Below, piece after piece: positions 1-12,114 of a stretch of DNA of 64,000 bases. The DNA is from Prinsepia uniflora (lineage: Eukaryota; Streptophyta; Magnoliopsida; Rosales; Rosaceae). Location: contig CM064873.1 in assembly GCA_032719365.1 (NCBI GenBank), positions 37,673,742-37,737,741 of the forward strand, written 5' to 3'. The notes below the pieces were generated by a model. That model ran no database searches. It was given only the letters and a program-made list of their open reading frames with translations, and was not told the DNA's origin. The translations under genes were made by a program, and so were the position numbers. Each line of letters begins with the position of its first letter. Position 1 is the stretch's first letter.

Positions 1-1715
1 GGCGGTGGAATGACCATGGAGGGATTTCGGTGGCGATTGGCAAAAAACTCTGAATGGCTATGTAAGCTCAAACCGAAGCCCTAAAACTAGTTTTAAGGTT
101 CTTAGAAGGTAAATGAAGTTGCTAGGAAGTAGTTTTGGCCATTGGTTATACTCAGAACATGGATTGAAGTTTTGGTCTTTTAAAGGTTTAAAGAACAATT
201 AGGATTTAGGATTGTTTTCATGTTTTTGAAATCATAGATTGATAGAACATGATTAGACAAAGGGTTAGGAATGAAAATGAATGAATGGACCGAAAAGTAG
301 GAAGATATGGCCCTGAACCGGTCACTCCAGTTCAGTTGGACCGGCTACATAGTCAGACTGGACTGGACTAGTTCAGCCGAGGTTGAAGACAATGAACAGT
401 CCGGAGAGAGAAACCCACGCACAACGCCTTTGGGCTGCATGTGGGGGCTCGTGAGAGATTCTTGGGGGAAGTTGTCAACATATGAAATCGTACTTTCGGT
501 GTAACGAACATTTTAGGATTGGTTTCGTGTCGATTGGACACCATTTCGGGGTAGTTTTGGGTGTCTGAAGGTTTAAATTCTATGAAAAATAAGTTTAAAA
601 ATCCTGAAAAATTAGGGGACTTTAATGAGAGGTTATTGAAGTAGTTAGAAACCGACTAGTATGATTTGGATAGATTTGGATATTCCGGTGATGGTGATTT
701 AGCCCATAGAGGCTTATGGCATGCATATCGAGGCGGTAGCGTGAGACGGTTTGTGAGTGGACATTGTTTTCTAAACTTTGATGCATGCATAACTGTTTTA
801 TATGTTTTACATATGTGATTTCTATGATGATGATTGTGGTATTGGGGATTTATATATTTGCACGTATTTCAAGATGATTCCCGTATTTCACGTATATCGA
901 GGTTTATGATTTTATACTGTATTTCTACGTGATTGTGGTTTTAGTAATGGTTCAATGGTATGATTTTGGATTTGGAAATATGGAATTGGGCTTGTGACCC
1001 ATTTGGTTTACAAACTATCGGACTTGGGTTCCATTTGATTGAATTAGGCATCGGGCTAGGGCCGTATAGCTGGGACACATAGCTTGGACCGTGACATGAC
1101 GTCTGGGATGTCAGGCATATGGGACATCAGGCATCTGGGGCGTCAGGAGTCTGGGATGCCAGGCATCTAGGATGCCGAGGATTGGTACATAACGGTATTG
1201 GATGGAATTATGTTTTATGGATTTACTGGATTATGTATTTGGATTTCGGATTTATTGGATTTCTAATTTGATTTTCAGTGTTAATGGATTTGGGAAGGGA
1301 CCCACATGGTTTGGATTTACGGTTTTGGGCTGAGTTCCCAGATACTTGGATTTATGGTTTTGGGCTAAGGCCCTAATGATTTAATTAAAGTAAATGGTTT
1401 GATTATTGGTTTTCGAATGCATGCATACTTTTAGTGAAGGGCATAAATGTCTTCATATGAAATGTGTTTTTGGGAAACTATTGATTTTTGTCCACTGACA
1501 GTTTTCAATGATTTTAATGCACTTCAGGTTGATCACAGATATGGGCTGTAGTAGAGACCGAGACATTGCACTCCTCCACCGATCTTGGCGTGCTCTTGAT
1601 TCCTCAACGGGCTGAGGTTTGAGTTATCCCTTGTCTGACACTTCGTTTCAGAAGGGAGCATGGCACATCCCGTAATAATCCCGGGAGGGGGGGGGGATTA
1701 GAATGGGTCGTGTCA
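1..1715 (+). mobile_element. Element A, 5' LTR (start outside the window)
   Basis: This is the downstream part of a long LTR. It ends TGTCA at 1711-1715, followed directly by a tRNA-Met primer site. Position 1 corresponds to about 45875 in the LTR at 45086-47011, so about 0.8 kb of the LTR start lies outside the window. The two copies run nearly letter for letter through the stretch before the CCGGTC-rich part (about 30-300 against 45900-46200), which marks them as the two LTRs of one element. The LTR holds the CATCTGGGAYGTCAGG short repeats (1085-1185), a few GGGC/GCCC units (about 960-1070) and an acceptor-like CACTTCAGGTTGAT near 1520. The 3' LTR has lost about 100 bp that this copy keeps near 716-816. 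No gene is visible. Confidence 0.85.
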
Positions 1716-1870
1716 AGTGGTATCAGAGCACGGTTTGCTGTTGTGGTACGCGCAGGTCGAGGATGTGATGTCTCTACGTGGTTAGCCCGTTATCAATCTG
1801 ATAGTTAGGATGTCGGTATGATCGTTAGTGGGAATTAATCATGGATAGTTTTGGTTCAGCAATTGTTACC
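1716..1870 (+). mobile_element. Element A, 5' end of the internal region
   Basis: This is a leader following the primer site. It matches the first 150 bp of the internal regions at 52624 on the + strand and 41886 on the - strand, including GTCGAGGATGTGATGTCT and TGATAGTTAGGATG. It has no open frame of note. It stops at 1870 against a foreign LTR end. When A resumes at 6517, roughly 500 bp of internal sequence present in the 52624 copy are missing, so this junction is not a clean insertion. Confidence 0.8.
1718..1729 (+). other. Primer-binding site of element A (tRNA-Met)
   Basis: TGGTATCAGAGC lies 2 nt after the LTR end. It is the perfect complement of the 3' end of plant initiator tRNA-Met, the usual primer for reverse transcription in plant Ty1 and Ty3 elements. 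It fixes both the LTR end and the + orientation of element A. Confidence 0.92.
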
Positions 1871-4685
1871 TGTCAGGACCGGCCAAATCCCCCGAGAATA
1901 ACGTGGGACCCGCCTGATCCCGTCTGACACGAAGTGTCAAACCAGGGACAATTCCAACTCTAGCCCTCGTCGGGGCTATCAGAGGGCGTCAGGATCATAG
2001 GAGGAGGGGAGTTATGTCTCGTCTCTGCTACAGCCTGCATCCGCGATCAACCTGAAGGGCAATTAAAACATCAAAAGTCGTGAGTGGACAAAATAATATT
2101 TTAATAAAAACATTTTCGCTTAAAGACATTTATGCCCTTCATAAAAACATACGCATGTATTCAAAACCATTTATCAAACATTCATAAAAACACTTGAAAC
2201 ATTCTCAAAACCTTTCAAGGGTTCATGCCCGGCCCCATAAACCTTCATGACCCATAAATCCATTTGGGTCCCTGACCCGAAATCATAATTCAAAAGCATA
2301 AACCATAACATGTGGGAACACATCCCAAATCCGTTCTCAGTGAAATACCAAAACATACCATACGGGGTCTGCGCCCCAAATCACTTTCTAAGTCATAAAA
2401 CACAGGGCATCCGCCCTCAAATCACTTTTCTTAAAAACCACATACGTATCAACATACATATAACCCATCCTAGGCACTTCCGGAGAAGATACCAAGGGCA
2501 CACAACCCCTAGGGAACACATCCCCGATATAGCCACGATGTCATCATATCTATCTAGTGTGCACACTACTCGGGGTCTCACTCCGAGTCTTCTCCTAGGA
2601 AACTCCATCTGGGAGGCTCAATCAATGGATCTAGTCCGAGCTCTCTCTGGATCTAGTGCACATATCTCACCAGAATCTGGTCCGGGACCACATCATATCT
2701 CGTAATCTCCACTCCTGGAACGGGATCCCTATGGGGATACCCACTCTGGTCTATGGATCGTGACTCTCCAGGTCGATGTCTGGAGGAGACCATATAATCA
2801 TATGGAGGGTTCATTCATTTCAAGTACTTTCTTTCTTTCTCAAAACTCATTTCTCAACTGGGTCTCATACCCGATTCATCTCAACGGGATTCCTCGAATC
2901 CGATTCAAATCCATTTCATAGGCCTTGGCATAAATCCTCAGTTCAACAGGGTCTCATGCCCGAATACTCATTTCATAAAGCGAACTGGGACTCAAGCCCG
3001 ATGTTACAATTAACTGGGCCCTAAGCCGGATACCACGACTAATTGGGCCCGAAGCCCGAACCATAAAGCAATGGGACCTCACGTCCGATTTCACCACCAA
3101 CGGGGCCTTAAGCCCGATATCTCAACCAAATGGGTCTCAGGCCCGATATCATAAATCAACGGGGCATCAAGCCTGATAGTACCACTAATTGGGCTTCGAA
3201 CTCGGACCGTAAACCAACTGGACCCTCGGTCCGATCGTATGGCTCAAATGGACCCTAGGTCCGATTCCTCGTTGAATCAAATGGACTCCAAGTCCGAGAG
3301 TTTGTAAATCAAATGGGTCTCATGCCCGATTTCATATTTCCAAATCCAAAACCAATTCATTGAACCCTCATTGAAAACCTAGCGCGTATAAGCATCGTAT
3401 AAAACCGTAAATCTCGAAATACGTGCAAACACATAAATCCTAGGCTACCACAAACAAATGCACTCATGGCATCAGAAAATATATTCTAAAACAATTATAA
3501 AACATTTATGCATCGAATACATGAAACAAGTCCAATCACAGACCGTATGAAGCCGCGCCTCGATACGCCTGCCATAATCGTCTCCCGGGTCAAACGTCGT
3601 CTCCGGGATTCCCGAACCTATCCAAATTGATTTAGAGGGTTACTAATAACCTCATTAACCTCTCATTGAAGTCCCGTAATTTTCCAGAATTTCTAACTAT
3701 TTTTAAACGCGAACCTAAGCCTTGGAACGTCCCGAACTATATCGAAACGATGTCCGATTGACACGAAACCAGTCCCAAAATGTTCGTTACATCGTATAGA
3801 TGATTTCACATGTTGGAACCACCCCCAAAATGTGGCCCATGCGCCCACACGTGCCCAATAATTTTCTTTCATGTGGGCCTCACGCGCCAGAACTGTTCAC
3901 GGTCTTCCTCACGCAGTCGACCGGTCCGGCTGGTTCGCCTGTGCAGTCAGATCCAGCTGGACCGGCGTGACCGGTCCGGCCCTCTAAACCCCTCATTTTC
4001 CATCCGTTTCTTCCCTTTTCAATTCCATTCTTCCTAACTTCTTATTTCCTACCATTTTACATCAAGAAACCTCAATGAAAACATCCAAAACCCATCCATG
4101 AACATAGGGCCTCACGGCCATGTTTTTCCCGACCACCCTCACGGCCACCTCCGCCGTGAACCGCCTTCAAAATCTTCCTAAAACCTCCCTAGTAACTCCC
4201 TAATCATCTCCCAATCACCCACAACTAACCATAATGCAAGAATCGAAATAGAATGGAAAAATGGGCAAACCGAGTTACCTCTCGGTTTTATGCCTCCTCC
4301 AGCCACCGTCCACAGCGGTTCTAGCCTCCTGCAGCCGTCCTCAGTCCCTCTCTCACTCTCTAGTCCTCACAGGCAAGATCAAATGGAAGAGGGTTGGATT
4401 GGTTTGGCTCAAAATGACATCGGGTTGGGTTTTGTTTGGAAACAAAGAAATGATCGATAATGTTGGACGGGAGATGCATGAATGAATGAGGTTAGCCAGT
4501 GGATGGGTGACACTTTTCACTCATCCATTGGTCCACTGAAAAGTAACTGGGCCCAAAAAAGACAAAACTTCACTTTTTGTCTCGTAAAATGTGTCACCGT
4601 AAATAGTTCCCCGGAACTTCCATGAACCGTAACTTTTCTGTCGAAAGTCCAAATTTGACGTGACGCCTGTCTCCAAACACAATAG
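1871..4685 (-). mobile_element. F-type LTR fragment, minus orientation
   Basis: The left end (TGTCAGGACC at 1871) is the reverse complement of an LTR 3' terminus, and the sequence then follows the F-type LTR at 14900-17953. It has the same terminal block, the hairpin GGTTCATG...CATGAACC region (about 2215-2260), the central module with ATCCCTATGGGGATACCC (2727-2790), an array of about 32-bp units (3000-3330), and the dyad at 4501-4526. Similarity to the F LTR stops near 4680, before the LTR start, so the copy is truncated. Right of that point the sequence belongs to a different LTR lineage. The left flank (TTACC) does not match the right flank of the block. Confidence 0.75.
3000..3330 (-). 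repeat. Array of about 32-bp stem units in the F-type fragment
   Basis: About ten units, for example GGGCCCGAAGCCCGAA, GGACCTCACGTCCGAT, GGGGCCTTAAGCCCGATA, GGACCCTCGGTCCGAT and GGACTCCAAGTCCGAGAG, separated by CATAAATCAAC-like spacers. Stems GGGC/GCCC and GGAC/GTCC alternate while the frame of the repeat is kept. Confidence 0.78.
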
Positions 4686-6516
4686 TATTATAGTTACCCT
4701 GCATCCCCTGATAGTCCCTGAAAACATTTCGTATATAATCCAGACAGGTCTCATGCCCAAAACACCGTAATATGTAATAAGCATCATAATATAATACCCA
4801 TAATAGTCTCATCTTAATCATAAAGCGGGAATAGTAAAACAGTTATGCATGTAATCCTTTAGAAATCAAATAGCCCACTCACACATGGTCCTTGCTGCTC
4901 AACCGACCGCCTAAACTTGTATAATTACATCCAAAAAGTCACTAACGGACCCCACAAGTTCATCCCTAAAACCCTATAATAGAATCAGCCCGAGAACGTA
5001 GCCTGGACACCCTTACCGAGGCTTCAAACCCTATTTTGACCAACTTAACGATCTCCGATCGACAAGAAACCACCGCCATTGGATCCGTATCATCAAAAAC
5101 TTAAAAATGGTATCGACCCCACCAAAAAGACTATCTACACAAGCCCCCACGTGCCTAGTCAATGCGCCAGTCAACGCTACTATAATAACTGATGACGTCA
5201 TCCATGACAGGTGTCAGATGACACATGTCATTCCCTAGTTGGTCCCTGGTCTGACATGTCTGGCATGATGACACCATCATGATGTCACTGCTGACGTTAG
5301 CACGATGATGTCATCATAGTCATTTGGCCGGGTCCTACCGAATTCCTGGAACCGGGTTACCAGTGAGCCGCGGCCTGACGTGATCATAGTTTCCATTTCC
5401 AAAAACCATTTTTGACGGGGTTTGTTCCTAGGGGGTTTTCTACGTCTACTCTATAGGTTGGTGACCTCAAAAACTAGAAAGGAAGTCGAGATCTATGCCT
5501 GTAACTTGAAGAAAACCTGCAGCCTACTCTGGTCGTCTTCCCCGTCACCTCAGCCCTTTTCGAGCCTCGAAACTGGCCTCTCTTAAGTCGTCACCGTTAG
5601 AACATGTCACAACAAAAAGAAATGATTCATACACGTCAAAACCAAATGTTTGAAAACTGGGAAAAATAAAGACGATCTCAGGTTTTTCGGCCTACCTCCG
5701 TCATGTCGCTGTCGTGGGTCGTCCCGTCCGTTTCTCAGTCGTCCTGATGTCCTAACGGCCCTAGCCCAATGTTGGTTTGAGTTGTAGAGGCGTGGGTTGA
5801 ACTGTTTGGGTTCTTGGATCCGTTTGTTCGTCGCCGGTCTGGGGGCGGTGTTTTGGGGTTGCAGATAGAGAAGAAGAAATGATGTTGGTGGCTGATGATG
5901 AAGATGATGTGTGGTGAGGATGGTGTGTTTAATCTGGTGGCTGGGGATGAAGCAAGTAGATGGGGAAGGTGGTCGGTGGTGTGTTTGTTCGAGATGGGGG
6001 GGCTGTGTGTTCTTCAAGGGTGAGAAATGTAAGAGTGAGAAGGAGATGAGTGTTCAAAATAAAAAGAAAAAGAAGATAGAATGGAGGGTGCAGATTGAGG
6101 GATGGATAGAAAATGGACGACTGGGGTTAATTGAGCGAAAATAAAATATTTTAAAAGGACCAATAGGGCAACATCCATGTTTTGGGGAAAAGTAACCATG
6201 GGATGAGTGACACTTGTCACTCATCTAAGGGTCCAGATTAAATCTAGGGCTAAATAAGATTTTAATATTTTAATATTATTTTAATTTCATTCCCGGTTCG
6301 TAAATTTTGCCAAAATCGCTTCCGTGACCATAACTTTCGTGTACAAAGTCTGATTTCGAAGAGTCGCTTGCCTACGGACTCGTGACATCCCGATCTACGT
6401 CCTGGTCATGGGTCAAATTGCTAATCATTTCCCAGGTCAAAAGTCAATTTTTCCACTCAAGGGAAAAATAGTCATTTTGGAATAAAATAATATTTATGAA
6501 AGTTCGGGTCGTTACA
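4686..6516 (-). mobile_element. Diverged LTR fragment, minus orientation
   Basis: The right end (GGGTCGTTACA, 6506-6516) is the reverse complement of an LTR start, and the 300 bp before it follow the family plan: the dyad at 6201-6226 and a paired CGTGACATCCCGATCTACGT stretch. The middle (about 4690-6000) is only loosely similar to the other LTRs. It has a CCCACTCACACATGGTCC block in the place where the others read TCCACTCACAGACCGTC. The LTR 3' end is missing. I read it as a remnant of a related but older lineage. The 136-codon minus frame at 5607-6017 shows no domain. Confidence 0.6.
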
Positions 6517-8292
6517 AGTCATGTTATGTCAGCTTTGGTGATGGCACTACACTTTACAGCCGAAGTTGTGATAATCAGTTAGGCCTAGTTAGTTGTCGTG
6601 CTACCTTAGTCATTGAGGGTGACTTCTCATGTTCCGTCCATGGCAGATGATGGTTGTTGTCACCAGTACGTTGATCGTGTATTGGTTGGTGGACCCATGA
6701 TTTGTTTTGGGTCATCAGGAGGAGTTGGATATTTCGAAGTTAGGTGAATGATATTTCTCATTTTCTGTATGGTGGCAGATGATGTTAGGTTCCATGGTGT
6801 GATGCGTGCAGTGAGATTGTATTGGCACTCACGTAGGATGAATTTTGATGTCATTGTCTTGGATCATCCTTCATTTTCCCTAGAGGGGATGACAAGGATC
6901 GATATGAGGTAATTGGAGAGAACCCACGGTCTCGACGTGACTCGTCGTTGACTGATCTGTTTAGATGTGCAAATTATTGAGAAGCGGTTCAGTAGTATGC
7001 GAATTCAATGAGGGTGTAAGACCCTATGACCTGTAATTTGATAGTTAGCTGAGTCAGAAAATGTGTGGATCCTAGGTTAATTAGGATCATGAAGTTGAGG
7101 ATATAGGCGTTGTGACGATCGAGGATTGTGATGTTAATGATCGGGTGATGTTGTGATGGATCTGGATCGTGATCTTGATGAACAGGTTATGTTGTGGGTC
7201 AGGTTACGTTGTGGGGATTAGCTTCCCTATGAAGTCAATCGAATATGATATAGTAATCGAATGAGTAGGTAACCGATGGGTTCGGAATTGGTACGTCTCG
7301 GTAGACATGGGTGAGATTGGATTCCCATTTCGCATAAATGGGTACGCCTTGGTGGGCGTGAGTCAGATTGGTAAGTGTTGGATTATATGATTGGGAGTAG
7401 CCATTGTGATGTTGGTCGGAGGACCTTGGGAATTGTGATGGATGATGAGTTGGAGTATTTGATCTGTCTAGTGCTAGACTAGACAGATGGACTCCAGAAT
7501 TGTAGTGTGATTGGCTACGAGCTATGTAGTAGGCAGGTTGGTGGATGGATCTACATATAGGGTACGTTGTGCGAGGATCGATACTGGACAGGCCTGAGTG
7601 GTGCCTGGTGACGGTATAGAGGGTGTACTAGTGGTATGTGGATGAACGTATTGGTAGTCGACTTAGTTCCGATATCATTGGATTAGTTGAGAACGTGAAC
7701 TGGACATTGGAGACTATGCGCTAGGCCAGAGTGATTTTGATGGGTTCAGTGATTGTATGAGCAGGTACTCAGAGCCATGGATGGCTAATGGAACTCTAGA
7801 GATGGGATGTGTTATCACTGCTGGGCAGGTATTCAATGGGGTCCAGTTGCACACTGATCGAGTGAGTTTCATGTTATCGTCATGGGGATCCTATCGAGTT
7901 GACTTTAATGTAAGTGAAGTTGAAGGTAAGAAATCCTTACTAAAAGTTCCCAGGTGAGTGAGACGTGGATTGTGTAGTCACAAGTGAAATGAGTTGGTGG
8001 TTAGTGTAACCACGGGTTGCTTTGAGTGAAGTTACTGCTATGTGACTCTCACTAGCGTCATGGATCGCTTGGGGAGTTGACAGATGTGGACGCTGAGACC
8101 GATAAATGTCGCATGTCTGAACTTGCCCTGCGAGGTGAAATCTTGTCATTGATCTTACGTTACATTGACGAAATTTTAGTACGAGATACCTTAGTGCTAC
8201 TCTATAGTGAGTAAGAGTTGTTTTGGTGACTCGAATGGTGACCATGGAGCCGTGAGTCCGGCTGAGTGCGACATTATGGGACGTGTGATGTT
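6517..8292 (+). mobile_element. Element A, middle of the internal region
   Basis: The sequence is collinear with the internal regions at 28500-30700 (D), 53310-54015 plus 57828-58520 (I), and reversed in B and E. Shared landmarks include a block ending CACGTAGGATGAATTTTGATGTC and a block with GGACAGATGGACTCCAGAATT. It contains no frame longer than about 70 codons until a foreign strand starts, and all frames are broken. No protease, reverse transcriptase or integrase motif was found by eye. The last five bases (ATGTT) are the left TSD of element B. The sequence resumes at 44626. Confidence 0.8.
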
Positions 8293-11089
8293 TGACACGA
8301 CCCATCCCAATCCCCTTGGGATTATCATGGGATGTTCCACGCTCCCGTTTGACACGAAGTGTCAGACAAGGGATAACTTAAAACCTCGGCCCGTATAGGG
8401 GTACCAGAGCGCGCCAGGATCGGTGGAGGAGTGCGATGTCTCGCTCTCTACTACAGCCCGCATCCATGATCAACCTAAAGCCCATTAAAACCATTACAAG
8501 CTGTCAGTGGACAAAAATCAATAGTTTAATAAAAACACATTTATTCAAAATAAGACATTTATGCCCTTCACTAAAAAATATACATGCATTCGAAAACCAA
8601 TAATCAAACCATTTAACTTAATTAAATCAATAGGGCCTTAGCCCAAAACCATAAATCGATATAAGTGGGAACTCAGTCCAAAACTGTAAATCCAAACCAT
8701 GTGGGTCCCTGCCTAAATCCATTAACACCGAAAACCAAATCATAAATCCAATAAATCCGAAATCCAAATACATAATCCAGCAAATCCATAAATCATAATT
8801 CCATAGAATACCATGAAATACCAATCCTCGGCATCCCAGATACCTGGCGTCCCAGACGCCTGATGTCCCAGACGTCATGTCACGGTCCAAGCTACGCGTG
8901 CTACCCGGGGTCTCAACCCGAGTCAATCTCTGACATCCTAGATGTCTGACGTCCCAGACCTCTAGCAATCCTGCTCCTAAGTCACTATACGGTCTGGTCG
9001 CTCCGTGCAGTGACCCCTCGTAGGCAATGAGCTGTGACTACTCCATCGTCCCAGACGACTAGAGGAGACAATCCATAGATATAAGGATGGTATATGGAAA
9101 ACCATTTCATAAATCATCTCAAACCGTTCAAATGGGCCTATGCCAGGGTTTTCATAAAACCATCGTAATCCACAAATCCGATTTCTTAAATCCAAAACCA
9201 TTTATCCGAATCCATTCCCCGACCCGGAAATCACATTCTTAAAACAAAACTGGACCTTATGCCCGATTTCGTAAACCAACTGGGGCCCTCGACCTATGCC
9301 TCATTCAATCAAATGGACTCCAAATCCGATAGTTCGTAAACCAAATGGGTCTCAAGCCCATTCCATATTTTCAAATCCAAAATCATACCATTGAACTATT
9401 ATTAAAACCATAAACCTCGTTATACGTGCAATACAAAAAATATCTCGAAATACGTGCAAATATGTAAATCAGCAATACCACAATCATCATCATAGAAATC
9501 ACATATGTAAACATATAAAACAGTTATGCATGCATCATAGTTTAGAAAACCATGTCCACTCACATATTGTCCTACGTTGCCACCTCGATATGCATGCCAT
9601 CAGCCTTCACGGGCTAAACCACTGTCCTCGGAACTCCCGGACCTGTCCAAATCACATTCTAAGGTCACTAACACTTCCATCAACCTTCCATTAAATCCCC
9701 GTAATTTTCCCGGATTTTTAAATGTATTTAAACTTGCCCTTAAACCTTCGGACACCCCGAACTATATCGAAATGATGTCCAATCGACTCGAAACTTGTCC
9801 CAAAATGTTCGTTACATTGAAAGCATAAAAACTCAAGTTGACTGTGCCTCGAAAAGAGGGCCCACATGTTGGCACTGTTCATCTTCAACCTCTCGCAAAA
9901 CCTGGTCCGGTCCGGTCCACTGGTCTCCTGTCCAACCGAACCGACGTGACTGGTTTTCGCCATTCCTAACCCATTTTCAATCCAATTTAATCACTACAAC
10001 TTCGTCCCACTAATTCTAGTCCATCCATGACTTCAAAACTAGAAAATGAGGGTTGAAAGTTACCTCCCCGATCGACGATTGAACCAGCCAACCTCCTCTT
10101 CTGTGTTCTCGTGACTCCGGCCACTGTTGGCCTCCGTTCCAATCCCAATAGCTTTCTGGAAAACCTCGAGAAGTTTACCCTAAGCAACCAATTCGACCAA
10201 CATCTACTAAAACATTGTTTGCCATTTTTGAATCAAAACAGGAGCCTTACAGTTTCTTATCTCCCTTCGCCGTCGTGGGCCACCGTTGTGGCCACCGTTT
10301 AACTCGTTGCAACCTTCCCCTCCTTTCTTATTCACACAACACAAGAAATAGGTGAGGTTTGAGAGGGTTGGGTTCTCGATCACACACACACACACTCTTT
10401 GTTTTTCAATCTCTCGGCTGACCATTACCGGACACTAGTTTCACACTCACCACCATTAATGGAGATTGGAGGGATTATAAGCATTAGGTGAGGTTTATGG
10501 GGGTTTATGGGTGATGGGGTTCACGGTTTAGTAGAAATGGTGAGGTTGTTCGATGATGAAGAAGATGATGATCAGACAAGAGAAATTAATGGTGAGGATG
10601 AGAGAACTGAGGGAGATTAACGGTTGGGGTGGGGGATTGAGAGATGAGTAATGGGTTGGAACAATTACAAATGGGCCAAAGGGAAACAAGATCCACAATT
10701 AACGGGTTTCAAGCCATGGGATGAGTGACACTTGTCAATCATCCAAGGGCCCTACATTAAAATATCTTCCAACTATATTTAATTATCATTTAATGCGAAT
10801 CTCGAGACGTAAATTCCCTATTTTGATCCCATAACCATAACTTCCTCGTTTGACGTCCGATTTTGACGTGTCGCCTGTCTACGAACTCGTGACGTCCCGA
10901 TCTACGTCACGATCATCAGTCCTCGTACGTTTGACTCACCGGGTCAAAAGTCAACATTTTGCCCAATTCCAAGTGCAAAACGGTCATTTTACATCGTCCT
11001 TCCGAATTTACTCACCTAATCTCCAATTAGTCATTCTAAATCCATAATTAATTAATATTTAATCCCGATATTCGGGAAGGGTCGTTACA
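8293..11089 (-). mobile_element. Element B, 3' LTR
   Basis: The LTR runs from TGTAACG (complement at 11089) to ...GTGTCA (complement at 8293). It holds, in LTR order, the dyad at 10719-10744 (345 bp from the LTR start), a CA microsatellite near 10381-10395, donor-like GAGGTAAC (10060), GGTCCGGTCC repeats, an array of about 32-bp units (9240-9380), and the CATCCCAGACGTCTGG module (8826-8965). It pairs with 41887-44625; both share the CA tract and the unusual run of AAGATGATGATCAGAC. Confidence 0.9.
10719..10744. promoter_or_regulatory. LTR dyad, B 3' LTR copy
   Basis: An inverted repeat with arms GGATGAGTGACA and TGTCAATCATCC around a 2-bp centre. One arm base is changed. Its outer edge lies 345 bp from the LTR start, as in A, D, E, G and H. 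The role is unknown; a U3 protein-binding site is one reading. Confidence 0.6.
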
Positions 11090-12114
11090 ACCTTCCCCCT
11101 TAACAAATTTCATCCTCGAAATTCAAACTACATAGTTCCACATCCACATCGTGGAAAACCAAGCTCAGTCTCACCGTCAAGTTTAACATCCCTTGTACAC
11201 ATCTACACCCACTAACTAGCATAATACTTGTCTGCACCCAGACGTTCCATCACGAACCCATGTCGTACCAACTACATTTGACCACGTCGAGTGACATTGA
11301 TCACACGTTCCGAGTTGATACCACCCGACAATTCTACCATTATGCTAACACATTTAGCTGACACATTCAACTTGACGGTACCTCTCAATCACCAATCCAC
11401 CCTGACATCTGCTCCAACTGGTAGTCACTAAATCTCCCTCATCAATCCACGCTGACACATCTAGCTAAACTGTCACCACTTTGCTAGTCGTAAATCAATT
11501 CGACATCCCTCCCACATCGAGAGTTATCAACTCTCACAATTTCTCCGCATTTCCTGAATTTTACCATGTCAAAATCACACATCCTATAATGTCGCACTCA
11601 GCTGGCACTCACAGCTCTATGGTCACCATTTGAGTTACCAACACAACTCTAACTCACTCAAGAGTTGCATTAAGGTAACTTGTACCAAAATTTCTTTATA
11701 AATCTATGCTGCCGTTAATGAGAGTCACAGAGCAGTCAATCTACGCAAAGTAACCCGTGGTTACATATACGGCTCACTCGACCTGTGTATACATATACCA
11801 ACATCTCACTCGACCTGTGTGTAACTAGACCCTATCAAATATCTACCCAGCAGTAATACACGTCACAACTCTAGGGCTCCACTAGCCATCCACGGCTCTG
11901 AGCACCTGCTCATACAATCACTGAACCCATCAAAATCACTCTAGCCCAACGTACAGTATCCAATGTCCCGTTAGCATTCTCAACCAATCCAATGATATCG
12001 GAACTAAGTTGACTACCAACACGTTCATCCATATACCACTAGTGCATCCTATATATTGTCACCAGTCACCACTCAGGCATGTCCAGTATCAGTCCTCGCA
12101 CAACGTACCCTGTT
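11090..12114 (-). mobile_element. Element B, 3' part of the internal region with polypurine tract
   Basis: Next to the LTR, the complement of 11090-11105 reads TGTTAAGGGGGAAGGT, a polypurine tract that primes plus-strand synthesis. Just upstream of it is AATTTCGAGGATGAAATTTG. Its translation NFEDEI resembles the last codons before the tract in many Ty3/gypsy elements. The rest matches the internal regions of A, D and E but has no long frame. It ends at 12114 against the LTR end of F, and about 110 bp are missing before B resumes at 39358. Confidence 0.82.

Noticed and set aside
1718..1729. tRNA gene fragments at the many TGGTATCAGAGC sites.
   Set aside because: The match is limited to 12-14 bp complementary to the tRNA-Met 3' end and always follows an LTR end. 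They are primer sites.
5607..6017. A 136-codon minus-strand frame rich in His, Pro and Gln.
   Set aside because: It sits in a purine/pyrimidine-skewed part of a diverged LTR fragment. The composition explains the lack of stops. No domain or start context supports it.
8627..9201. Aromatic- and Gly-rich minus-strand frames of 74-113 codons.
   Set aside because: They come from TGGGAYGTC and GGATTTATGG repeats in the B LTR; the partner LTR at 42219-42676 shows the same frames with different breaks.
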